Assembly: GCA_964497615.1 (NCBI GenBank)
Contig: CAZCEC010000024.1
Coordinates: 18,505 to 82,504 of the forward strand
DNA: 64,000 bases
Source of the DNA: CAZCEC01 sp964497615
Lineage (GTDB): Bacteria; Chloroflexota; Anaerolineae; Anaerolineales; UBA6663
Direction: 5' to 3'
Position numbers and translations under genes: made by a program. The notes beneath the pieces were generated by a model. The model saw only the letters and a program-made list of their open reading frames with translations, was not told where the DNA came from and did no database searches. Positions 8,361 to 15,833 of the stretch are shown piece after piece (the stretch's first letter is position 1; every line of letters starts with the position of its first letter).

Positions 8361-9278
8361 ATGGCAAACACAGTCCCCCCACCCCTCGGCCAACGGGTTG
8401 ACGTTGGCGGCCACCGGCTGCACGCACTGACGCTGGGCGATGGCCTGCCCGGCGCGCCCACGGTCGTCTTTGAAGCCGGCGGCGCAAGCTGGTCGCTGGA
8501 TTGGCAGTTGGTTCAGCCGGAAGTGGCGCGGTTCTCGCCGACCGTGGCCTACGACCGGGCCGGCTTTGGGTGGAGCGACGCCGGTCCCAAGCCCCGCACC
8601 GCCGCGCAGATGGCGCGGGAGCTGAGGGCGCTGCTGAAGGGCATCGAGGCGCGGCCCCCGTTCGTGCTGGTGGGCGCGTCGTTTGGCGGGCACGTGGCGC
8701 GGCTGCTGGCGCGCGAGCTGGCCGGGCAGGTGGCGGGCCTGGTGCTGCTGGATGCGCGGCACGAAGACATCAATGAGCGGATGCCGCCCGCCTGGCGCAA
8801 GCTGGAAGCCAACGGCAAGGGCATGTACCAGGTGCTGCTGGCGGCCTCGCGGCTGGGGGCCCTCAACCTGCTGGGCAAGCTGGCCGGCGAGCGCGCCGCG
8901 CCGCCCATCGTGCAGAAGCTGCCCGCCGAAATCCGCCCTACGTATCTGGCGGTGGGGTTCCAGCCCAAGTATTTTCAGGCCAACCTGGACGAACTGGCCG
9001 CCAGCGCGGAGAGCGACCGGCAGCTTGCGGCGGCGGGCACGCTGGGCGATGTGCCGCTGACCGTCATCCGGCACGGGCGGCCCGACCTGTTCGCGCCGAT
9101 GCCGCCGGAGCAGGCGGCGCAGGCGGAGCAGGTGTGGCAGGCACTGCAAACGCAGTTGAGGGCGCTGTCGTCCAACAGCCGGCTGGTTGTGGCCGAGCAC
9201 AGCGGGCACGCGATTCAGATTGACCAGCCGGAACTCGTGATCGAGTCGATCCGCGAATTGGTGCGTGTGAGCGTGTGA
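8361..9278 (+). CDS. Alpha/beta-fold hydrolase
   Basis: A 305-residue alpha/beta hydrolase. The oxyanion region reads VVFEAGGASWSLDW, the next strand YDRAGFGWSDAGPKPRTA, and the nucleophile elbow GASFGG has serine at about residue 107. The C-terminal histidine is in AEHSGHAIQIDQPELV. This order (serine, acid, histidine) and the cap between residues 140 and 230 fit the proline iminopeptidase/haloperoxidase-like group, but the substrate cannot be named. There is no signal peptide, so it is cytoplasmic. A gene boundary is clear on both sides, and the gene is followed by a strong hairpin repeat. Confidence 0.85.
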   Translation: MANTVPPPLGQRVDVGGHRLHALTLGDGLPGAPTVVFEAGGASWSLDWQLVQPEVARFSPTVAYDRAGFGWSDAGPKPRTAAQMARELRALLKGIEARPPFVLVGASFGGHVARLLARELAGQVAGLVLLDARHEDINERMPPAWRKLEANGKGMYQVLLAASRLGALNLLGKLAGERAAPPIVQKLPAEIRPTYLAVGFQPKYFQANLDELAASAESDRQLAAAGTLGDVPLTVIRHGRPDLFAPMPPEQAAQAEQVWQALQTQLRALSSNSRLVVAEHSGHAIQIDQPELVIESIRELVRVSV

Positions 9279-9296
9279 GGGGGTGTGGGAGCGTAT

Positions 9297-9366
9297 TGTA
9301 GGAGCGCGTTGCACGCGCGAGGGCGCGCGAGCGCACCGTCCATCGCGCGTGCAACGCGCTCCTACA
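9297..9366. repeat. 24-bp perfect inverted repeat (hairpin)
   Basis: Positions 9297-9320 (TGTAGGAGCGCGTTGCACGC and on) are the exact reverse complement of 9343-9366, with a 22-bp loop. It sits 18 bp after the hydrolase stop and could end transcription by folding, though no T-run follows. A decayed relative (CGCGCGTGCAACCCCG, GCGCGCTCCTACAA) is at 22580-22622. Confidence 0.8.
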
Positions 9367-9433
9367 GGCGGCCAACGGGCGGGTGATGGACCGGGCACGC
9401 CGGCCGGTGGTCCGGGCAGATTGGAGTTGAGCC

Positions 9434-10459
9434 ATGACATCTGACGCAATTGAACTGACCGGCGCGCCCGCCATCGCGGGGTTAGTCTTTCGCCGCTTTC
9501 GCGGGCCGGAGGATTACCCGCGCATGGCCGCCGCCATCGCCCTGAGCGCCGAAGCCGACCAGGTGGAGCGCGTGACGACCGCCGACGACATCGCGAACAA
9601 CTATGCCCACCTCGTCAACAGCGACCCGCACCAGGACATGCTCTTCGCCGAAGTGGACGGTGACGTGATCGGCTTCTCGCGCGGCTGGTGGCAGGAGGAA
9701 GAGAACGGCCCCCGGCTGTACGGCTTCGTGGGCGTCCTGGTGCCGGGCTGGCGGCGCCAGGGCATTGGCCGGGCGATGCTGGGCTGGATGGAGCATCGCC
9801 TGCGGGCCATCGCCAGCACGCACCCTGCCGAGCAGGCCAAGTTCTTTCAGGGCTATGCCACCGGCGCGGAAGCGGGACTGGCGGCCATGCTGGAACGCGC
9901 GGGCTATCTGCCGGTGCGCTATGGCTGGGACATGCTGCGCCCCAGCCTGGACGACCTGCCGGACTTTCCCCTGCCCGACGGCCTGGAAGTGCGCCCGGTG
10001 CTGCCCGAGCATTACCGCGCCATCTGGGACGCGGCCACCGAAGCCTTCCGCGACCACTGGGGTTTTTCGCCGCCCACCGAGCACGACTATCAGAAGTGGC
10101 TGGCGGATCCGACCATCTTCCAGCCGCACCTGTGGCAGATTGCGTGGGACACGGCGGCGAACGAGATCGCCGGGCAGGTGCGCACCTTCATCAACCACGC
10201 CGAGAACGAAAAGTTTGGCCGGCGGCGGGGCTACACGGAGTTCATCAGCGTGCGCCGGCCGTGGCGGCGGCGCGGGCTGGCGCGCGCCCTCATCGCCCGC
10301 AGCCTGGCCGTGCAAAAGGCGCAGGGGATGACCGAATCCGCGCTGGGGGTGGACAGCGAGAACATCAGCGGCGCGACGCGGGTGTATGAAGACTGCGGGT
10401 TCCGGGTCGTCAAGCGGAACACGGTCACGGTCTACCGGAAGGCGCTGGGGGACGCGTGA
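9434..10459 (+). CDS. Two-domain GNAT N-acetyltransferase
   Basis: A 341-residue protein with two GNAT folds in tandem. The first (about 10-165) carries the acetyl-CoA loop VLVPGWRRQGIGRAML. The second (about 185-340) carries VRRPWRRRGLARALIARSL and ends with the family's late strand (TRVYEDCGFRVVKRNTVTVYRK). Such proteins acetylate amines using acetyl-CoA in the cytoplasm; the acceptor is unknown. GGAG lies 9 bp before the ATG. The stop is followed after one base by the start of the VOC gene, so the two are co-transcribed. Confidence 0.88.
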   Translation: MTSDAIELTGAPAIAGLVFRRFRGPEDYPRMAAAIALSAEADQVERVTTADDIANNYAHLVNSDPHQDMLFAEVDGDVIGFSRGWWQEEENGPRLYGFVGVLVPGWRRQGIGRAMLGWMEHRLRAIASTHPAEQAKFFQGYATGAEAGLAAMLERAGYLPVRYGWDMLRPSLDDLPDFPLPDGLEVRPVLPEHYRAIWDAATEAFRDHWGFSPPTEHDYQKWLADPTIFQPHLWQIAWDTAANEIAGQVRTFINHAENEKFGRRRGYTEFISVRRPWRRRGLARALIARSLAVQKAQGMTESALGVDSENISGATRVYEDCGFRVVKRNTVTVYRKALGDA

Positions 10460-10460
10460 T

Positions 10461-10862
10461 ATGCAGCAATCCATCCTCCACGTCGCCCTGGTCGTCCGCG
10501 ACTACGACGAAGCCATCGCCTTCTTCTGTCAGCGGCTGCACTTCACCCTGGTGGAGGACACCTATCAGCCCGAGCAGGACAAGCGCTGGGTGCTGGTCGC
10601 GCCGCCCGGCTCCAGCGGCGCCAACCTGCTGCTGGCGCGCGCCTCGACGCCCGAGCAGGAGGCCCACATCGGCCGGCAGACGGGCGGGCGGGTGTTCCTG
10701 TTTCTGCGGACCGACGACTTCTGGCGGGACTACCGTGACATGACGGCGCAGGGCATCAAGTTCGTGCGCCCGCCGGCCAGCCAGCCGTATGGCACGGTGG
10801 CGGTGTTCGAGGACTTGTATGGCAACTGGTGGGACCTGATTGGGCCACCCCTCAGCGAGTAA
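10461..10862 (+). CDS. VOC (glyoxalase/bleomycin-resistance) family protein
   Basis: A 133-residue protein of one VOC module pair. It starts QSILHVALVVRDYDEAIAFFCQRLHFTLVED, the first beta-alpha-beta-beta-beta unit with its metal histidine, and ends YGTVAVFEDLYGNWWDLIGP, which supplies the glutamate/aspartate side. The family binds a divalent metal and acts on small molecules or confers antibiotic binding; the substrate here is unknown. I chose the ATG one base after the GNAT stop because the family sequence starts there. It is probably cytoplasmic. Confidence 0.88.
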   Translation: MQQSILHVALVVRDYDEAIAFFCQRLHFTLVEDTYQPEQDKRWVLVAPPGSSGANLLLARASTPEQEAHIGRQTGGRVFLFLRTDDFWRDYRDMTAQGIKFVRPPASQPYGTVAVFEDLYGNWWDLIGPPLSE

Positions 10863-11271
10863 GGAACAGCGCTGTGGCTGTTGATGAGCAACTCACCGCG
10901 GAGCACGCGGAGAGCGCAGAGAAGATCACTCAGTAGGGGCGAAGCATTGGCCGGAGTGACGGGCCGATTGCTTGTTCACCGGGCAGATGTCATGACCCTG
11001 CCCGGCGCGGCGCACAACGCCCCGCGCGAAACGCATCAACGATGCATCTAGGACAAGACCTGCCAGGTTTGGCGTGCGGATGGTTGAGACATGCGCACAA
11101 CAAACCTGGCAGGTCTGATCAACGAGTTCCTCGAGTCCCCTGAGTCCCCTAGCGAAGCATCCCCCCTCCCCCCGACTCGTGCTATAACCAGCGCGCACGG
11201 CCACGCCCTGGGGGTGGGCGGCCGGGCCTTCACCGCGCCGTCCCCCGCCGATCCACAAAGGAGAGAGTGCC
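10863..11271. repeat. Intergenic space with word repeat and AAGACCTGCCAGGTTT palindrome copy 3
   Basis: No gene is visible. At 10895-10925 there is a CACCGCGGAGCACGCGGAG tract that recurs at 14118, 25055 and 36435. The palindrome is at 11055-11116. A -10-like TATAAC lies near 11182, preceded by CGACTCGTGC, the same spacer end found before S74 gene 4, but no good -35 box is seen. Confidence 0.7.
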
Positions 11272-14091
11272 ATGAACCTGCGCCCGGTGGTTTCCGTGAT
11301 TGGAATTGCGCTGCTGTTGTTCGCGTCCACCGGGGGCGTGACGGCCCAGGGCGAGGGGCCGGGCGGGGCGGCCGCGCCGCAGGGCACAGGCGCAGCCTTC
11401 ACCTACCAGGGCCGGCTGGAAAGCGGCGGCGGCGGGGTGAGCGGGGACTGCGACTTTCAATTCGGGTTGTGGGAATCGTCGTCCGGCGGCGCGCAGGTGG
11501 GCGTCACCCAGACGGTGAGCGCCCTGCCGGTGAGCGCGGGCCTGTTCACGGCCCGCGTCAACAACGGCAACGAGTTTGGCAATGGCGCCTTCGACAGCGA
11601 CAACCGCTACCTGGCCATCGCCGTGCGCTGCCCGGCGGGGAGCGGCGGCTACACGGACCTCGCGCCGCGCCAGGAGATCCTCGTCACGCCCTACGCGCAG
11701 TTTGCGCTGGCCGCGCCCTGGTGGGGGCTGACGGATGTGCCGGCCGGCTTCGCCGATGGGGTGGACGATGTGGGCAGCGGCAGCTTCTGGACGTTGACGG
11801 GCAATGCCGGGACCACCAACAACAACTTCCTGGGCACCACCGACAACATGACCCTGACCTTGATGGTGAGCGGCACGACCGCCCTGCGGCTCGTCCCCAC
11901 TGGCGGCGCGCCCAACGTGCTGGGCGGCGCCCTCAGCAACAGCGCGACGGCCGGCATCTTCGGCGCGGCGGTGGGCGGGGGCCAGGACAATACCGTCAAC
12001 GGCAGCGACGCCGCCATCGCGGGGGGCTTTCAGAATACGGCCGGCTATCGCGGCGCGGTGGGCGGGGGCTCCAACAACACGGCCAGCGCCAGTTGGACGA
12101 CGGTGAGCGGCGGGCGCGAGAACACGGCCAATGCGGAGGCCGCCAGCGTGGGCGGCGGCTACGCCAACACGGCCAGCGGCAGTTATGCCGCGCTGGGCGG
12201 CGGCAACCTGAATCTGGCCAGCGGCAGCTACGCCGCCGTCGGCGGCGGCTACTCCAACACCGCCAGCAGCACCTACGCCGCGCTGGGTGGCGGCTATAAC
12301 AACAACGTCAGCGCCCTGTACGCCACGGCCGGCGGCGGCCGCGACAACCGGGTCGCCGCCATCTTTGGCACCGTGGGCGGGGGCAACGGCCAGTTCCTCA
12401 CCGGCTACGCGGCCACCATCGGGGGCGGCGAATTCAACAGCGCCGCCGGCAACTACGCGACCGTGGGCGGCGGCGACCGCAACGCCGCCAGCGGCGCGAA
12501 TGCGACCGTGGCCGGCGGCGTCCTGGGCACGGCCAGCGGCCAGTCCGCGACCGTGGGCGGCGGCAACGGCAACACCGCCACCAACAACTACGCCACGGTG
12601 GGCGGCGGCGACCGCAACGCCGCCAGCGGGCTCTATGCCACAATCGGCGGCGGCATTCTGAGCACGGCCAGCGCCGCCTACACCACGGTCGGCGGCGGCT
12701 ACGTCAACTATGCCAGCGCGAATTGGACCACGGTGAGCGGCGGGCGTGACAACATCGCCAGCGGCCAGTCCTCGACGGTGGCGGGCGGGTGGGACAATAC
12801 GGCCAGTGGCGCGGGCGCGACGGTGGGCGGCGGCGGCTGGAACGGCACGACGATAGACGGCAACACCGCGTCGGGCGTGGCCAGCACGATTGGCGGCGGC
12901 TGGGGCAACGTGATCTTCAGCGCCGCCGGTTACGCCACCATCGGCGGCGGCGACAGCAATATCATCACGGGCACGGCCACGTATGCCACGGTGGCGGGCG
13001 GCCGGCTGAACACCGCCGACCACTGGTACACCACGGTGGCGGGCGGCTTGTCCAATGTCGCAGGCGGCGATTTTGCCGGCGCGCTGAGCGGCTACGACAA
13101 CACCGCCAGCGGCCACGCCGCGCTGATCGCGGGCGGCACCAGCAATACGGCCGGCGGCACCCATGCCGTCATCGGCGGCGGCAACGGCAACACCATCTTC
13201 ACCACCGTCGACTTTGCCACCGTGGGCGGCGGCAGCGGCAATCTCATTACGGGCACGGCCAGCTATGGCACGGTCGGGGGCGGCAACACGAACTTTGCCG
13301 ACGGCCAGGGCAGCACCGTGGCCGGCGGCGAGAGCAACGTCGCCGGGAACCTGTACAGCGCCGTCGGCGGCGGTTACGACAACAGCGCGGCCGGGGCCTA
13401 CGCCACCGTGCCGGGCGGCCTGGGCAACCACGCCGACGCCAACTATGCCTTCGCGGCGGGGCGCAACGCCAACGCCGACCATCAGGGCAGCTTTGTGTGG
13501 GCCGACAGCACCGGCGCCAGCTTGGATACGACCGCGACGAATCAGTTCCTGGTGCGGGCCAGCGGCGGGGTGACGATGTACACCGACGCGGGTGCGACGG
13601 CGGGCGCGGCGCTGTTCCCCGGCGCGTCGTCGTGGACCGTCGTCTCCGACCGGAACGCCAAAAACAACTTCGCGCCGGTGGATGGGGTCGCCATCTTAAA
13701 TGCCCTGGCCGGCATCCCCATCGAGACCTGGAACTACAACACGCAGGCCGAGTCGATTCGCCACATGGGGCCGATGGCGCAGGATTTCTACGCCGCGTTT
13801 GGGCTGGGCGAGACGGCGCTGGGCATCAGCACGGTGGATGCGGACGGCGTGGCGCTGGCGGCGATTCAGGGTTTGTATAGCGTGGTGCAGGAACAGCAGG
13901 CCGAGAATGCCGCCCTGCAGGAACGTGTGGCCGCGCTGGAGGCGGATGTAGAGACGGCCCACCGGGGCGTCGCTACGGGCGGCTATGGGCAGTTGCTGGT
14001 GGGGCTGCTGTTGGGGGCGGGGATCGGCGTGGGCGCGTTTGCGCTGGGGCGGAGGGGGCAAAAACCTTTGCCACGAATTACCACGAATTAG
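11272..14091 (+). CDS. Secreted S74 fibre protein 2 (largest paralogue)
   Basis: A 939-residue paralogue of the protein at 5240. A signal peptide (MNLRPVVSVIGIALLLFAS) is followed by the GTGAAFTYQGRLESGGGG domain, a FLGTTDNMTLTLMVSGTTALRL linker shared with the protein at 31776, and then about 550 residues of GGG-N-TASG head-like repeats. The S74 domain has SDRNAK with its serine near residue 792, AGIPIETWNY and MGPMAQDFYAAFGLGE. A coiled coil (QEQQAENAALQERVAALEAD) and a membrane helix ending GRRGQ follow. The last residues (KPLPRITTN) are encoded by a dispersed repeat shared with the gene at 25100. AAAGGAG precedes the ATG. Confidence 0.85.
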   Translation: MNLRPVVSVIGIALLLFASTGGVTAQGEGPGGAAAPQGTGAAFTYQGRLESGGGGVSGDCDFQFGLWESSSGGAQVGVTQTVSALPVSAGLFTARVNNGNEFGNGAFDSDNRYLAIAVRCPAGSGGYTDLAPRQEILVTPYAQFALAAPWWGLTDVPAGFADGVDDVGSGSFWTLTGNAGTTNNNFLGTTDNMTLTLMVSGTTALRLVPTGGAPNVLGGALSNSATAGIFGAAVGGGQDNTVNGSDAAIAGGFQNTAGYRGAVGGGSNNTASASWTTVSGGRENTANAEAASVGGGYANTASGSYAALGGGNLNLASGSYAAVGGGYSNTASSTYAALGGGYNNNVSALYATAGGGRDNRVAAIFGTVGGGNGQFLTGYAATIGGGEFNSAAGNYATVGGGDRNAASGANATVAGGVLGTASGQSATVGGGNGNTATNNYATVGGGDRNAASGLYATIGGGILSTASAAYTTVGGGYVNYASANWTTVSGGRDNIASGQSSTVAGGWDNTASGAGATVGGGGWNGTTIDGNTASGVASTIGGGWGNVIFSAAGYATIGGGDSNIITGTATYATVAGGRLNTADHWYTTVAGGLSNVAGGDFAGALSGYDNTASGHAALIAGGTSNTAGGTHAVIGGGNGNTIFTTVDFATVGGGSGNLITGTASYGTVGGGNTNFADGQGSTVAGGESNVAGNLYSAVGGGYDNSAAGAYATVPGGLGNHADANYAFAAGRNANADHQGSFVWADSTGASLDTTATNQFLVRASGGVTMYTDAGATAGAALFPGASSWTVVSDRNAKNNFAPVDGVAILNALAGIPIETWNYNTQAESIRHMGPMAQDFYAAFGLGETALGISTVDADGVALAAIQGLYSVVQEQQAENAALQERVAALEADVETAHRGVATGGYGQLLVGLLLGAGIGVGAFALGRRGQKPLPRITTN

Positions 14092-14219
14092 GACGAATGG
14101 GCACGAAGGGGAGTAACTTAACCGCGGAGCGCGCGGAGAAGGGGAGAAGGGCGGCGCGCCACGGATGGGCGCGTTGCGGTGGCCCGGCCGGGTGCGGGGG
14201 GACTGCGCAGCGCCCCCGC
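14034..14219. repeat. Long inverted repeat, left copy (partner at 24969-25161)
   Basis: About 160-185 bp nearly identical, in opposite orientation, to 24969-25161. It starts inside the 3' end of S74 gene 2 (GCGCTGGGGCGGA) and contains CACGAATTACCACGAATTAG, CGCGGAGCGCGCGGAGAAGG and GACTGCGCAGCGCCCCCGC. The two copies bracket an 11-kb segment. Confidence 0.88.
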
Positions 14220-14304
14220 CTACGGTTCAGGCGACGATGGTCCAAGGGCCAGGCGCCGATGGTCCAAGGGTCAGGCCACGATGATCCGTTGATACGCCGA
14301 CGAC

Positions 14305-14366
14305 AAGACCTGCCAGGTTTGTTGTGCGCACGTCTCAATACCCCGCACACCAAACCTGGCAGGTCT
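14305..14366. repeat. AAGACCTGCCAGGTTT palindrome, copy 4
   Basis: Full palindrome about 215 bp after S74 gene 2. Together with copies 2, 3 and 5, it means three of the four S74 genes have a copy within about 220 bp. Confidence 0.85.
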
Positions 14367-14369
14367 GAT

Positions 14370-14511
14370 CAACGAGTTCCCCGAATCCCCCGAGTCCCCT
14401 GCGGTCCCCCGCCCCTTATTCCCTTTATACCCCTCATACCCCTTCCCTCGAGTCCCCCCGCCCCTCATTCCCTTTATGCCCCTCCTACCCCTTCCCCCGA
14501 GTCCCCTCCCG
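14370..14511. repeat. Low-complexity word tract
   Basis: Short words GAGTCCCC and TTATACCCCTTATGCCCC repeat irregularly over about 140 bp up to the stop of the next gene. Similar tracts lie near 22640, 24765, 45856, 47945 and, inside a coding gene, 49695. Confidence 0.8.
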
Positions 14512-15486
14512 TCACGCCACCTGCAGCAAATCCTTCGTATACGGGTTGTTGCGCTCGCCGTACTGGCGCGTCACCACGGCCAGGTCGCTGGCGGTGAGCA
14601 TGCCCGCGCCCAGCAGGGGATAGACCTCGCGCACGACGAAGTTGTGGAAGTTGCCGTGGTCGAACTCGCCCGCGGCCAGCCGCTCCAGGAAGTCGGCCAG
14701 GGCGGCGTCCTTGTCGGCGTAGGTCTTGGGGGCGGGCGCGGGCGGCATGGCCCTGGCCGGGGCCGCGGGTTTGGCGGCGGCGCGGGCAGCGGGGGCGGGC
14801 GCGGTGGCGGCGGGTTTGGCCGCACCGCTTTGCGGCGTCATGACGGACGGGGCCGGGGCGGCGGCAGTGGGTGCGGCGGTGGCGGCAGGAGCCGGGGCGG
14901 CGCCGCCAAAGCGGGCGGCGGCTTCCGCGGCGCGCCGGGCCGCCATCTGCGCGCGGCGCTCCGCGGCGGAGAGCTTGCCCGCGGCGGCGGCATCGCCGGC
15001 CGGGGCTTCGGCGGGCGGGGCTTCGGCGGGCTGACCTACCCCCCCTGCCCCCCCCTCCCGGTCCGGGAAGGGGGGAACGGCCGCGGCGGGTGCGGCTGTA
15101 GCCGGGGCGGCGGAAGGAGCAGATGCGGCAGGCGCTTCACCCCCAAAGCGGGCGGCGGCTTCGGCGGCGCGCTTGGCCGCCATCGCGGCGCGGCGCTCCG
15201 CGGCCGACATCTTCCCCATCGCGGCGGCATCCGGCGCGGGCGCAGCGGCAGCGGGCGGGGCGGCGAGCGTTGGCGCGGGCGCACCGCTTTGCGGCGTCAT
15301 GACGGCGGGCTTGTCTTCAGCCTTGGGCGCGGCGGATGTGGGGGCCGGGGCCGGCGCTTCGGCGGGCGCTTCGCCCCCAAACTTGGCGGCGGCTTCGGCG
15401 GCACGCTTGGCGGCAATCATGGCGCGGCGCTCGGCGGCGGACATGCGCCCGGCGGCTTCAGGGTTGGGGGGTTCGTTGCTGGACAT
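14512..15486 (-). CDS. Ala/Pro-rich protein with three SAAERRA motifs, unknown function
   Basis: A 324-residue protein I do not recognise. Three copies of a charged helix, each like KMSAAERRAAMAAKRAAEAA followed by FGGEAP, are joined by alanine/proline linkers. The end (from about residue 250, ADKDAALADFLERLAAGEFD to NNPYTKDLLQVA) looks like a small folded domain. There is no signal peptide or membrane helix, so it is probably cytoplasmic. In the second linker the residues PPFPDREGGAGG come from an inserted CCCTCCCGGTCCGGGAAGGG palindrome (15040-15080). The strong amino-acid bias matches other GC-rich linkers, but the conserved end and the repeated helix argue that it is a real gene. Confidence 0.6.
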   Translation of the reverse strand: MSSNEPPNPEAAGRMSAAERRAMIAAKRAAEAAAKFGGEAPAEAPAPAPTSAAPKAEDKPAVMTPQSGAPAPTLAAPPAAAAPAPDAAAMGKMSAAERRAAMAAKRAAEAAARFGGEAPAASAPSAAPATAAPAAAVPPFPDREGGAGGVGQPAEAPPAEAPAGDAAAAGKLSAAERRAQMAARRAAEAAARFGGAAPAPAATAAPTAAAPAPSVMTPQSGAAKPAATAPAPAARAAAKPAAPARAMPPAPAPKTYADKDAALADFLERLAAGEFDHGNFHNFVVREVYPLLGAGMLTASDLAVVTRQYGERNNPYTKDLLQVA

Positions 15487-15692
15487 GCAGGCTCCTGGTT
15501 AATCAGTCAAGCGGGCAATTGGCTAAGTGGTCAATTGGTCAGTCGTCAGTCGCCGGTCATCGGCAATCGGTCGCCGGGCGACGCGCGCTGCAAGTGTACC
15601 ATTTCTTGGCGGCCACGCGAAAGGGCGGTGCGGTGCGGAGCAGGGCTTTGCCAAAGCCACAAAACGCGAATGCACCCCGGCCAGCCCTAAAT

Positions 15693-15722
15693 TTGACAAG
15701 CCTAGTCGTATATAGGTAGAAT
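15693..15722 (+). promoter_or_regulatory. Promoter of the HD-GYP sensor gene
   Basis: TTGACA (15693-15698), an 18-bp spacer and TAGAAT (15717-15722) lie about 110 bp before the ATG at 15834. The remaining intergenic sequence (15487-15692) is a tract of GTCAGTCG/GTCAATTGG words with no gene. Confidence 0.6.
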
Positions 15723-15833
15723 CCTGACTGCTGGCGCAATTGGCCCATGGTCCGCGCAACCAGGGTGACCTGACCCCCACAGGCAGCGCCGCGCGGCCGG
15801 CCCGATCCTGCGCTGGATTCAACAGCCCGCATC

